Source: Parus major (Eukaryota > Chordata > Aves > Passeriformes > Paridae). From it: DNA of 64,000 bases. Positions 10,185 through 21,618 of the stretch are shown here, piece by piece (the first letter of the stretch is position 1; each line of letters opens with the position of its first letter). A model generated the notes under the pieces. It worked only from the letters and a program-made list of their open reading frames with translations. It ran no database searches and was not told the origin of the DNA. Location of the stretch: positions 248,001 through 312,000 of the forward strand of contig NC_031792.1 in the NCBI RefSeq assembly GCF_001522545.3, read 5' to 3'. The position numbers and the translations under genes were made by a program.

Positions 10185-13100
10185 TCAGTTCAGCGTGTCC
10201 TCCAGCTCCTCCTCCTTCTGCTTTTTCCTCTCTGCAAGCCATTGCTGGATCTTCTCTTTTAGTTCTGTGTTTGGTCTGATCTGGTCCATAGTGAGGGGAC
10301 TCCGATTGAAAGGATCTGTCTGATCGCTGAAAAATAAAACATCGAGGAGATTACTTGGACACTCCTGGTGCTAGAGATAAAAAAAAAAAAAAAAAAAGAG
10401 GCCAGGAAGAGTCATTGGATATGTGAAATAGATCCCCAAAATTATCTAGGTATGAGGGGAGGGCTGTGCTGCACACCTGAGGAGGTGTCGGGCTATAGTC
10501 GATCGGTCCACGGTGACACGGGAGGAGGGCAGGATCACGGGGTCTGACATCAGAGTGCTCATGATTGGATCCAGGAATTCATCACAGGCATCTGCATATG
10601 TCTCCTCTTCCTGCTGCTGCCGGTCTGCAAGAGACTAGGGAGCACACGTGGCTTTGAGGATTCAGACTCTCTGTTCTTTTAAAACCAGGGAGCATTCACA
10701 GGTCTGTGCAGGCAGGGCACCTTCCAAGCTGCCCCCACCTGGACAAAGCTCCACTCCCAGATATCCAGCTCCACAGCAAGGAAGCAGCGATACACAGAGG
10801 GAAAAGGACAAAGGGAATCAGCTCTTCTTTGTATGTTAAATTCCCTCCAGTGCTCACCTTGATCCTCTCAGCCAGGTTACTAAAAGACACTATCATATTT
10901 CCAGGCTTGTTAATCTTCTTCAGAACCCGCACGGTCTGGGCAAAAAGCGTCGGTGAGTAGGAGCGGCCGTCCTTGGGGACTGTGGCACAGAAGTTTTCTT
11001 CATCCCTGCACCACAGGTTACGTGAGAGAAAGGTATAAGAATCCCCATTTGTCAGGGCTGCAACCCACAGCAGCCACATTCCCATAGCAAAGAACTCAAA
11101 GCTAAAGAAAAACTTGAGTGTGACTAAGCATTTTCCCCCTGGTACCACTAAGATGGCTCCTGCCACCAACAGGCTCACTCCCCTCATCACCTACCCAAGG
11201 TTTAGGTAGATGGTGCAGATGTCAGACACGAGCTGCTGTGGCTTGAAGTCGAACTCACTGAAATCCTTCACCTTCAAAGCTCCCATTTTAGGCCCAACCA
11301 GGTGTTGCAGGAAGTAGTTGAGCATGGAGATGATGCGCTCGGCAAGGAAGGGATGCACAAACAGGGACTTGATTTCTGGAAAGGAAAACAACAGTTTGCA
11401 GATTCACAGCAATTCTATCCTGATCTGACCACACTGAAACCAATTTCCTGCCTGCTTATTCCCTGGCAGGACTCTTCTCTAGGTCCTGGCAGGCCAGAGG
11501 GGCCATTTTCCCTACCTGAAGTCAGGAAAGCCAGAGTGCCAATGGTTTCATTGGACATGATGTTGTGGAAACGCGCCAGCTGACCAAACATCTGCAGGCT
11601 GGACTCCTTCTCACGGCGAGCCTCCGGGGACAGGCTGTCCCACTCACCTCGGTCCTTCTCTATCTGCTGAACTTTGATCTTGCTGAGGTACTGCAAGACA
11701 GAACACATAGGGTGTGTGGGTGGCTGTCGACACCAAGGAGGTCCAGAAATGCTCAAAACCAGTCAGGCAACATCCATATCATCCATCTTATCTGCTGGCC
11801 TTCCAGCAATCACTTCTCTGCCAGGTAATAGCTCCCCAAAAAAAGCCCCTTCTAGCAGCAACAGCAGCTCTGAAAGGAGTGGAGAGATATTCAACACAGA
11901 CCAGGAACATAAGAGCACCTGGAACTCCCTTGTAATCCCAAAGGAGAACTGCCTGGAGAAAAAAGGCCTTTATTAGGATAAAACATTTGCAGAAAGGCCA
12001 AGGGGATTTGAGAATCAAAACCCACAGTGATTATTTAAAGCCTGAATGTGTCCAGATTAGCAACAGGCAGATTTCCCAGTGCACCTTCTTTTGGATCTGA
12101 AAAAGCCCTTTTGTTCCTCTTGGCTCTGAGCTGCCTCCCAAACTGAAAGGAAGGAAGGGTTACCCACAGACAGGGCCCCAGACCTTTCCTCCTGCCTTCA
12201 CCCCTTCTCCTAGGGCATTGGCCACACCATCTTGGGATTGCTTCCTGCATAGTACCTACTGCAGAGACTCACCAGGCAGGGGCCAGGTAAGCTGGTCCTG
12301 TTCTGAAGGTTTGTATTGCATCAAGGAAATGAGAACTTTTTTATATGATGCTGACGGAACACGAGTTCAACCCTACCTGTATGGCTTCATCCAACAGGAA
12401 AATGGCATCGTTCATAAGCAGGTTAAGGAAGCGCAAGAAGAGAGGGGGATTCATTGCCTCCAGGTTCTCTGAGGCATAATCAGCCAGAGCCTAAAAGGAA
12501 AGGGAGAACAGCGAATTCTGCAGCACAGCCCCAGTGGCAGGACATGGAGCCACGTGACCCTCCGTGTGAGCTGCACACTCACGTGGCACACTCGGACGTG
12601 CACCTCTCGCCTCACCTTTATGCTGTCCCTGTAGGAATCTGTGTCCCACATGTACCGCAGGATGGGATACATGGGACGGCGGTAGTTGAACTTCTGTTCA
12701 AACTGGTGTGGGTCACCTGGGCACAAGCCAAAGAACCTTTCAAATGGACAGTCCCCCACAAGTGCTACACGGGGAACACAGCACTTCCCACTCTGCACTT
12801 ACCCGTGAACTCAATATCCACAAAGACTTTGATGAGTGCTTCGGCCAGGTGGGCAGCATGTTGGTAAGAGCAAAACACTCGCTTGCGATGAAACACACTT
12901 GAGACGAGTGGGTTCTGAGCCTGGTCCAAGTGAGGCATCACAGCTTCCAACACTTCAGCCAGCTTGGCTCGCAGGTGAGGATTCTTCATCCTGCAACAGA
13001 AAACAAAGCAAATCCAGGATGGCACAGCCGTGGTGCAGAATGGAGCTGTTCAGGAATCACTCCAGGAGCTGTGCTCATCCATGCTTGAGTGCCTGATTGC

Positions 13101-16100
13101 TGCAGACCTGTCTGTAAAGCCAGCCCTGGATCGGCACTCACTTGCACAGACTCCATACCACAGTGGAATCTCAGGTAGAGGCCAGAGGGTGTGAGAATAA
13201 CCAAGATGCTGCTCTTACCCCTCCCACAGCAGTTCTCCCACTCACAGCCCAATGCCTGCTTCTCAGCTGGAGCTCCCAAGCAAACCCCACCAGCCATCCA
13301 ACCTGTTTTCCTACTGCTCATAGACCTGCTTCCTTTTTACCCTGCAAATCCAGGTGCTTTGCCTGCTGCATCTGCTGTCCATCACCAAGCACTGAGGTCA
13401 GAGTATACCTCTCCTGCACTTGTGGGGCAGAAGCCAAACCACCTGCCCCAGGTGATGCTGTAGGGGACTGCCAGGAAGAACTACAGCCTCCATCTCCCAA
13501 GGACAGCAGGAACAATGAGAGCTGCCTACCACAGGAAATGCCCATCTGCTGCTGCCAGGAGCTCACTGCATTTACACACAAGTGTAAATGAATGAACAGC
13601 AGAAATGCAGAAAGCAGGGTGATATCTTATCAGGAAGATTAATAGAACTACTCAATTCTGTTCAGTGGATGTCACAGAGACACTCCCAACAGATCAATCA
13701 ATCAATCAAAGGGATCAGGAGCTCCCTTTAACAAGTACAAAACGGCTGTAAGCTGATGAGGTTTCTGCATCATACAACCAACATTTAAGTGCCAAATCCC
13801 ATTTGAACCTTGCATGAAGCCTGTGGCATCAAAGGCCTTTGTTCCCTTTGTGCCTCCTGCAGGCAGAATTCAGCTGTTCCAAAAAGATCAACCTGCTTGA
13901 AGCTGCACAAACCAAGCCTCAAGACAGCTCTGCAATTTCTTGGTCACTGCGGGTGTTCAGCAACAGGGCTGCACCTACCTCTCCACATCACCCATGAAAA
14001 CAGTAACAAAGTGAAGGATGTGCTCCAGGGAATCAGCAGAAGTCTCCAAGATGTCATCAGCAAAACGCCGCAGGAAAATGAAGAAGTCGCCCAAATTATC
14101 GGCAAAGAACTCTGCAAACAGAGATTGTAGCTGAGCTTCTCCCCAAGCAGCTCACCTTGCCCTTTTCCAGCCTCCCATGCACTCTCCCCTCATCACCCTG
14201 ATGCTGATTAAGTATTGGTAATGAACAAGCTGTATTAGAACCTGCCCTGGAGAAGGATGCCCAGCCTGATGGCTTGAGTAACACCTGGGATTCACTTCCC
14301 CTCTGACCCCAGAAATCAGGTCACTTATGGGGTGAATCCAGCATCTGTCTGCTAATGACACTCTTACACAACCCCAAAGGGAAGAATCCTGAAGCAGGTC
14401 CCAGAAGAAAGAGTTTACACATACAGAAAATACTAAATCAATGTAGAACTTGCCACTTGCCAATGAGTAAGACTTCTTAAAGGTCAGCAGTTTCACTACC
14501 CTAAGTATGGCCCCTCAAACAGCCCCAAATTCTCTGAAAGTGATCCTTTTCAAAGAGAATATTATGCACAATGTCAGTGGTGGCACTGTGTCCTGCCCTG
14601 GACAGGGAAGCACTTGCTCAGGCAGCTCTTCCAGTGCCCCTCTATGGCAGGTGTTGGCACAGACCCCCAGCAGGACCCGTGGCTTCACCTGGCACGTAGG
14701 CCAGTGCGCTGTGCTCCACCTCCGGCAGCGGGAAGGTCAGCTCCAGTGGCTCTGTCCCACAGTTCCCCACAGCCAGCTGCACCAGCAGCACTGCCATGGA
14801 CACCTGCAGGTTCAGGCAGTTCTGCAGCATTTGCGGTTCCGTCATCGCCGTCTTGGTGGAGAGATAGATGGTCATCAGGCGCTCAAACTGCTCCCTGAGG
14901 CTGTCAGCAGCGGGGCTGGAGCTCTGCTGAGCTTCTCGCCATGCCACTTGCAGGCGGTGAAGGCTTTGGTTTATCTTTACCATCTGGTCATGCAACCTGC
15001 CCGGGAAAGGAGGCAAGGGGGAGCTGAGGCAGACAACAGACACATCCTGCCTCACCAATGCAGAAGCTGGTGGGAGACTGTTCTGCGCTGGTAGATTCAG
15101 ATAACTTCCTGCGGGTACCCTGTCTGTGGCTCTGGCAATGGGACGCCTTGGGGAAAGCTCGGGCAGGACCTGGGAGGGTACGAGACCCTGTGAGGGACCA
15201 TGGCACCTGCAGAGTGGCCTGGGGACATGGCAGGACCCTCTGCAGCACCGAGCTCCCTTGGGTCACTGAGGCCAGGGATGCAACACGGCCTGCAAGGTGA
15301 CACTTCAGTTTCCCAGCAACAAGCCACTTGCATAGTAACTTTTTTATCAAAGTCTATATTTAGAGACTAAACCAGAAGGGGACTCTGCTTGGATCAGCCA
15401 TGACCTCACAGTATCTAGGCAACGATTTTCAGAGGGAAGGCGTGCAAAACAGAGCGTTTTGGTGTCCAGAAAATCCTCTCCTAGACGCTGCCAGCTGCCT
15501 CACATTGCTGTTTCACATACAGCCCAGCTATCAGGGTGTTTAGGTCACTCCCAGTGGGCAGCTGCTCTGCCACCTGGATGCTCTCTAGTAGAGAAGAGAG
15601 GTGCCAGCGCACCTCTCCTGCCCCAAGGAGAGGGGGAATGGAACCTACAAATACCCAGCACTTGGCTACTGGTGCCTGTAAATAACGTGGAACCTGTAAG
15701 ACTCCTTTATTAGGGTAAAACACTTGCAGAAAGGCCATGGGGATTTGAGACTCAAAACCCACAAAGATTGTTTAAAGTCTGAGTGTATCCTAATTAGTAA
15801 AAATGTGAGCAAAATTTCTTCCTGCAGTCAGGCTGAAGTTCAAGCAGCAGCTCAGCTAGCTACCCTGTGTTCAGAGTATTTTAGCTGCACATGGGTGGAA
15901 AACAGCCTCAGGGCAACTGAAAGCAAGTACCTGTGAAACCCCAAGTGCAGGGTATACTGTGTGAGCACCAGGTTTTCCGTCACCAGGTTGTAACTGTTTG
16001 CAAACTGCGGCTCTTGCTCACTCAGAGCAGGGATCAAACATGTTTCTTTTTCCAAACCTGTAAGGAAAAGCATCTCTGCATCAGGTCCTACCCAGCAGTG

Positions 16101-19100
16101 CTGGGGAGGAGAGGGCTTGAGAGGATCCCTCCTAAGGACACAAAAGGGCTCTTGGTGATGCTGGCAGTATTCTATTTGTATTCAGCTCTCTTCTTGCACC
16201 TCTCTAGTCACACTTCTAATTCTCCCCTAACGCTAATGGCACCCAAGAGGGCACTACTGGGTAAAGTGGGGACCTGAGGAGGTCCCCTTTCCCTTATGTT
16301 TAGGTGTCCAATTCCCTTATATTTAGTCCACAACGTTTAGGTGTACCTTTCATGTGTACATTCTTGCTCCTCCTCTCCTCTTCGTTCAACTCCTTCAGAG
16401 CACAGTAGGTAGGATTGAAGGTTAGCAGCTTTGGAGATCTGGGTTTGCAGAAGGGCTGGCAGAGCTTCAGGAGGGCAGCCCCCAAGTTGAGGAAGAAGGC
16501 ATCTGAGGCGTACATCTGGAAGAAAATCTCTGGCATCTGGTTAGCCCAAATTTTGGTGCGGCCTGCATTCGCATGGAGGCAGTTTCCCAGCCAGGAGAGA
16601 ATCCTGTGCTTTGTCTCTGGTGACAGCTGCAACAGGTTCCTCAGCATCTGGTAGATCTTCTCATGGAACTGGGCCATGAACTGTTAGAGGAAACAACAGA
16701 GATGAATGAATCCTTGGGGGTTGCTCTTTCGCCTCTCTGATATTACAGCTCAGGACACCCCATAAATCACATATCACACACAGGTGTTACAAGCAGGTCA
16801 AATCCTGGGACAAGCAGCAAACAACAGTTAGGGATGTCCTCAAACGCACAGCTGAGACAATTTATTCTCACATGGAGTAAATCCAAAATTCTTAGCCTGT
16901 TTCTGACAGCCTGAAAGAACTCCTGAGTGGGAAAGCCCCTCTCAGCAATGACCTCTACAGCCCAGTTCACTCCTGTATTTACATCCTGCATCCTCACGTT
17001 TCACTCCTGACCTACTGGAACATTCCTAGTGGTATTCCTCTGTGGAAGAAATTTACTTGCATAATGAGAGAGAATATTGCTTGTCACTTTCTCAAATGGG
17101 GAATCAATTAGTGTTTTAATTACAGGTACCTAAAACTACTCCCTGGTGATTACAACAACTGAGGTAGATAATCTCCAGGTAGCACCTCAAGTTACGTCTG
17201 TTCCACCAGGACCACACACCCTTTTTCCAAAAGCTGAAGAAACTTTGATAAGACACAAAGACTTGGGTTAAAACCACCCAAGGCAGCTGGGAAAACTGTT
17301 TCCATGCTCCGGCTGGAGAATTCAAAGCAGTTTTGGGATGTGCCTAGTTGCAAGGCAGGCTATTCCTGAAGCAGTGGTGGAACTCAAGCCCCACATCATG
17401 TCTTGAACCCTCAGGCAATGAGAGGCCACTAACACCACAGGAAACAGAACTGCCCTGCTTCTCCCACCTGATGGATGTTGGACTCCTGCACTTTAATCTC
17501 CTGTGGGCTGGATCGGGATGGATTCAGAAAGTAGCCATGGTTCTCCACCACGCCAGGGGTCTTCAACAAGCAGGAGATATTTAAAACAGCACCAAGCAAA
17601 GTCTTCTGGTACATCTGTCCATTGCTGGGATCCTTGGGCTGGATGTAGCCTGCAAAAACCTGGGAAACACATCAGGACATGCTGACAGTTGTCCAAGACC
17701 CCAGTAAGAAACCACAACAAACAGATGGGTTTGTGACAGGCTATGAGAAAGGAGGGGAGGGGTATGAGTACACACATCAGGTGTTGTTACACCACACTCC
17801 TGGTTTGGCCTCTGCAGGTCAGGTCTTGTAAATGTTCCCCTGCAAAAAGCTCTTGCCTAAGCCAAGGTACCCACCTTTGCTATGTCCTTCTGCTTTGTGA
17901 AGTAGAGGAGCACATCAAGGTATGTGTACAGCAGGATCTGGCAGAGGTCCAGGTCCTTGATTCTCCCCAGCAGAATGTCAAACACGGGAACCATGACCTC
18001 CCCAAATGTCCGCACCTCCTCCTCCATCGTTAAGGCTTCTATGACCTCCTCAAGGAACTTGGTCATGTCTTCAAACTCTGGCAAGAGATACAAGGCTGTT
18101 ATTCACAGTGCTCCAACAGCAAAACTGACCCAAACACACCCCGCTCTTTTGGCAGCGAGGGGAGCCAAAGCTTCACCCAACTCCATGATGCTCCAGGGCA
18201 GCTTTGCAGCGCTGAGGCAGCGGCACAACCTGGCCGCACTTACGTGCCCCTCTTAGTGTCTCCAGCATCAGGTCCAGCAGCTGCTCATACACGTTCTGGT
18301 TGACATAGATCTCTGGGGTGAGAAGGACAGTACGCGTGTTGGACACTGTCAGGTTGCGGCAGCGCACTGCGAAGGGCAGAAGATTCTCTGGGACCTTGGT
18401 TATCTGAGCAAGGAGAACAAGGCAGGGTTGGGGCCCCGGTCATTGCAACTTTAGCTCAGTCACTCCAGAGCTGGGTGACAGAGCTGCCTTCCTCCTCGGC
18501 AGCCTGTGCCCACCTCTTCCCGTGCCCTGCGGAAGCAGGCATAGAGGTAGCGCAGGATCTGCCTCTCCCCAGCGTCACGGTCAGCCGAGAGGTTCTGGGT
18601 GCTGGCAGAGGTCATGTGGATCAAATGGCTCCCGGGCTCCGGCAGCAGCAGGCGGGTGAACAGGGCCTGGGCACCAGCAGAGATGGGCTAGAGTGACACA
18701 GCCCCAGCACGGAGCTGATCCTCCAGAGGAGGAAGCTTCTCACCACACAGGCTAATTGATTCCTGCTAGGAAGAGCTCTCGCTTTCCCTCACCAAGTAAC
18801 GGAGTGCTGGAGTGAGAACCCTCAGCTACTTCAGGCCTAAGTAAATCCTCCAGTCCCCAATGGAATAACAGTACCCCCCCAAGAGAAACCATTTCCACTG
18901 AAATCCTCAGCAGAAACAACTGATACAGCTGCAAATTTAGATGAGTGTGTGCGTGGACACTGTTGACTGAGTTCTCTGGTTTTTCTTCCCTTTCCCACCC
19001 ACACAGACCTGCAGGGCAGCAAACTCCTGCAGCCTCCAGGAGGAAGAGCTGGATTCCCCAAATTCTACACTTTTTGGGATATGAGAAAATATGGTATTTT

Positions 19101-19982
19101 CTCATATCCCAAAAATCTCATGGACGTTTCCAGCAAAACAACGAGTGGCAGCTTCATGCCACATTTTGGAAAAGGATTTGGGATACATCATATGTACATT
19201 CTGAGAAAACAAACTCAACCTGCGGCCAAAGTCTGCAGATGGCCCCAGGCAGGCATCCCTACCTGCTCCACATTGTCCATGTCTAGCCAGTCCTGGTCGT
19301 CCAGGTCTGCGGCCATTTCCTCCAGGAAGACACAGCGTGCCGGGATCCCGTTCCCACTCTTCATGCTGGGATCACCTGGGAAGGGATGTTCCACCTACAT
19401 GGAACCTGTTCCACCTACATGGACAGGGAACCTGCAGGCAGGACCTGCCCCTAACACAGCCCCAGCTGCTGCACCTGGCACCGTCCCCTCCCATGTCAGA
19501 GAAACCCGACATGCAGAGCTGCCCCAGCCTGTACCGCACCCCCCACAAAACCAGGGGATTTCCGGGCTCACTGTTGTCCAAGGTGATGAGGAAAATCCTC
19601 TGGATCATGTGGTTGATGTTGAGCTGCTCGCAGAGCTCTCGCTGCGAGCGGAATGAACGGCTGATTTCGGCCACCGAATAGTCGCAGTCATCCAGGCTCT
19701 CGGAGACACTGTTGTCGGAGTCATCCTGGCTGATGGACGTCTCCTCGCCTGCACGACAGGGCCCTCAGCGTCGCGGGGGCGAGCCCGTGCCCAAGCGGAC
19801 CGCCTCGCCCCCTCCCCAAGGGCCGACCCCTGCCCCAGGGCCGGCCTCGACCTCCCACCTGTCAGCTGCCGCAGCTGCTGCTGCTTCTGGATGGCGGCGA
19901 AGTGCTTGGCGGCAGCGACGGAGCCGAAGAGGGCGGCGAAAGGGTTGCTGGAGATGCTGTTGTTGTTCTCCTGGTCGGTCAT
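10185..19982 (-). CDS. UBE4A: Ubiquitin conjugation factor E4 A (U-box E3/E4 ligase)
   Basis: UFD2-family U-box protein that extends ubiquitin chains on substrates. There are 19 coding exons: 19859-19982, 19572-19748, 19263-19375, 18514-18687, 18244-18403, 17875-18077, 17468-17659, 16347-16680, 15931-16057, 14689-14996, 13979-14111, 12803-12990, 12616-12716, 12377-12490, 11516-11690, 11195-11375, 10858-11005, 10477-10634 and 10185-10326. They join in frame to 1,083 aa (human 1,066). The N-terminus is [20 protein letters not shown]. The middle is the Ufd2 core (for example [14 protein letters not shown] in exon 7). Exons 18-19 encode the U-box, with [20 protein letters not shown] and [18 protein letters not shown]. 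It ends LEDTLN. Acceptors of exons 7 and 18 were moved upstream of nearer AGs to keep frame, restoring VFAGYIQPK and SLADRQQQ. Introns carry a 94-bp duplication and a perfect hairpin. Confidence 0.96.
10381..10397. repeat. Poly(A) tract in UBE4A intron
   Basis: A run of about 17 A residues between the last two coding exons. On the transcribed (minus) sense it is poly(T), upstream of the final acceptor. Confidence 0.8.
11967..12060. repeat. 94-bp interspersed repeat, copy 1
   Basis: Matches 15,704-15,797 over 94 positions with no gap and about 12 mismatches (87% by hand count), same orientation, in another UBE4A intron. Shared blocks include TTGCAGAAAGGCCA and CAAAACCCACA. I do not recognise the family. 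Confidence 0.8.
15704..15797. repeat. 94-bp interspersed repeat, copy 2
   Basis: Second copy of the element at 11,967-12,060, in the UBE4A intron between exons 15931-16057 and 14689-14996. Flanks outside the 94 bp do not match. No open frame is conserved between the copies. Confidence 0.8.
19071..19115. repeat. Perfect 21-bp inverted repeat with 3-base loop
   Basis: Left arm 19,071-19,091, loop TGG at 19,092-19,094, right arm 19,095-19,115, with no mismatch. The arms begin TTTTTGGGATATGAG and end in AAAATA. It lies in the UBE4A intron between exons 19263-19375 and 18514-18687, so the pre-mRNA would form a very stable hairpin. The loop is too short for a usual microRNA precursor. Confidence 0.9.
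19387..19423. repeat. 17-bp direct repeat next to a UBE4A acceptor
   Basis: TGTTCCACCTACATGGA occurs at 19,387-19,403 and again at 19,407-19,423. In the sense of UBE4A this lies 12-48 bases upstream of the acceptor of exon 19263-19375, in the branch-point window. Confidence 0.85.
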
Positions 19983-20113
19983 CTCCCCTCAGGGCCGCGC
20001 CATACGGGTGAGCCAGGGCAAGGCTGCGGGAAGGGCCGCCGTCAGGGCCCGAGCCCGTTCCCCCGGGCGCGGCGGACTTGTCCCGCTCGGTGCGGGGCCT
20101 TCAGTCCCAACCC

Positions 20114-20114
<1 letters not shown>

Positions 20115-20171
<57 letters not shown>
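20115..20171. repeat. (CTCCTG)n hexanucleotide repeat
   Basis: About 9.5 uninterrupted units, 130-190 bases upstream of the UBE4A start codon. In UBE4A sense it reads (CAGGAG)n. It could be in the 5' UTR or the proximal promoter. Confidence 0.95.
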
Positions 20172-20172
<1 letters not shown>

Positions 20173-20341
20173 CACCTCGGCCGCCACCGGAGCGCTCTGC
20201 GCGTCACCGCGTCGCACAACAATTTATGTCACCGCGGCGCGCCGGAAGTGAAGCAAAGCGGCGGAACTCATGGAGCGCGGGTGGGAGCGGTGGCAGCGCC
20301 GTCTGGCGACCGGGAGGGGGAACGACACCTGCGGCCCCGCG

Positions 20342-20394
20342 GGGACCGGGACCGGGACCGGGACCGGGACCGGGACCGGGACCGGGACCGGGAC
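20342..20394. repeat. (GGGACC)n hexanucleotide repeat
   Basis: Almost nine uninterrupted units, about 360-410 bases upstream of the UBE4A start codon. The UBE4A-sense strand reads (GGTCCC)n. The runs of three G per unit are compatible with quadruplex folding on the plus strand. Confidence 0.95.
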
Positions 20395-21041
20395 ATGAAT
20401 CCAGCCCGGCTGGGTGGGACTCGAGCGTGTCCCGTGCTGTGAAACGCGACCGTCTGTGCAATAACCAAGTTTGTGTTTGTTATTCGCCACAGTGGCCTGC
20501 ATTTGAATATTAATGATATGTAAATCAACTGCTTAATAGACAAATCATGATTTTATATCAAATCAACGCGCATATTGACTCTTATTAACTTCACACCTAC
20601 AAACACTTTTTGCAGCTTTTTTTTTTTTTTTTTTTTGCTTGTTTTTTTTTAACCTTTTCTTGTGCAGGGAGTTTGTAGGGGATTTGGGCTGGAGCCGCAG
20701 GGGCTGTGGTGAAGGGACACTGATGTTTATGTTTATATTACACTCCTCATCCATCCTTTCTGTGCTGGGCTGACCTTGGCCCCAGCACCTCCCCAGCTGC
20801 TCCATCCCACCCTTCTCACCTTTCTTGGCAGGACAGATATCAGGTGAGGTCAGGGAATACCCTGCCCAGGACTCTATGGGGAGATACAAAGGTGGGGTGA
20901 CAGAGGAGAAGCAAAGGTGGACAAAGGGGGTTAAATCCAAAGGGTTATTCTGCAACCCATGAAACACGCCCTGAGGCAAAGCTGGTTGGGGACTACAGGG
21001 AGAGTCCCCAGCCCTGCCAGACCCTGCACACACAGATTTTG
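20395..21041. other. Intergenic: UBE4A promoter to Kir channel 3' end
   Basis: Mixed-composition DNA with a poly(T) run at about 20,618-20,650. I saw no exon. The open frame on the minus strand at 20,563-21,033 runs through the poly(T) tract and has no protein-like features. Confidence 0.55.
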
Positions 21042-21052
21042 TTTATTTTATT
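21042..21052 (-). terminator. Overlapping AATAAA signals, probable 3' end of Kir gene
   Basis: Two overlapping minus-strand AATAAA hexamers lie about 570 bases past the stop codon. An ATTAAA at 21,142-21,147 is a possible alternative. Confidence 0.5.
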
Positions 21053-21502
21053 TTCAATCCAGGCCCCTGGCTCAGGCCCAGGCACTGCTCTGCCAAGTGC
21101 TGCAGGTGACTCTAGTGATGTCATTCCTGTAACAATAACAATTTAATTCTTCTACACCATGTCCAACCTCTCGCAGCACCACGCTGGAGGAGTCCTTGGG
21201 CATCATGTCAGGCAGTGAGGGGGGGCAGTCTGGGGTGTTGGGGGGACATGGGGCTATGTCAGGGTCTGTGAGGTGGTGCAGGACCAAGCCCAAGGCACTG
21301 GGGGGCTCTGGGCTCTTCTTTGACCAGACCCCCACCAAGGGTTCCTCCAGAACAAACGTGGCTGATGCTTGGCTGGTTTTGTCATGAACAGCCTTTACTT
21401 GCCCACTAGTTACGCCTTGTATTCCTTGTTACAAAAGAACAGCTTAACAAAAATAATGCCCTTTGGCTGCAGCCGGGGGAACACGTGGGGCGAGGGCACA
21501 AG

Positions 21503-21540
21503 GGCTCAGCCCACAAAGGGCTCAGCCCACAAAGGGCTAT
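21503..21540. repeat. 16-bp tandem repeat in Kir 3' UTR
   Basis: GGCTCAGCCCACAAAG is repeated about 2.3 times just after the stop codon of the Kir gene in gene sense. Small local duplication. Confidence 0.75.
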
Positions 21541-21618
21541 GGCACTGTTGGCGTGGGGCACCCGCGGGCACCAGCCGGGCCGGGGCACGGCCAGGCGGCC
21601 CATGGTCCCCGGAGCAGC

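Larger units (their letters stand above)
19900..20400. promoter_or_regulatory. UBE4A: CpG-rich promoter region of UBE4A
   Basis: GC- and CpG-rich DNA spans UBE4A coding exon 1 and about 400 bases upstream. It contains two hexanucleotide repeats, listed separately. The transcription start cannot be placed from sequence alone. Confidence 0.6.

Noticed and set aside
19071..19115. microRNA precursor
   Set aside because: The arms are perfectly paired with only a 3-base loop and 45 bases in total, which is unlike known precursors.
19902..20513. 203-codon plus-strand frame encoding poly-Leu and Gly-Pro repeats
   Set aside because: The repeats are translated microsatellites. The frame overlaps UBE4A exon 1 antisense, and no other protein-like sequence is present.
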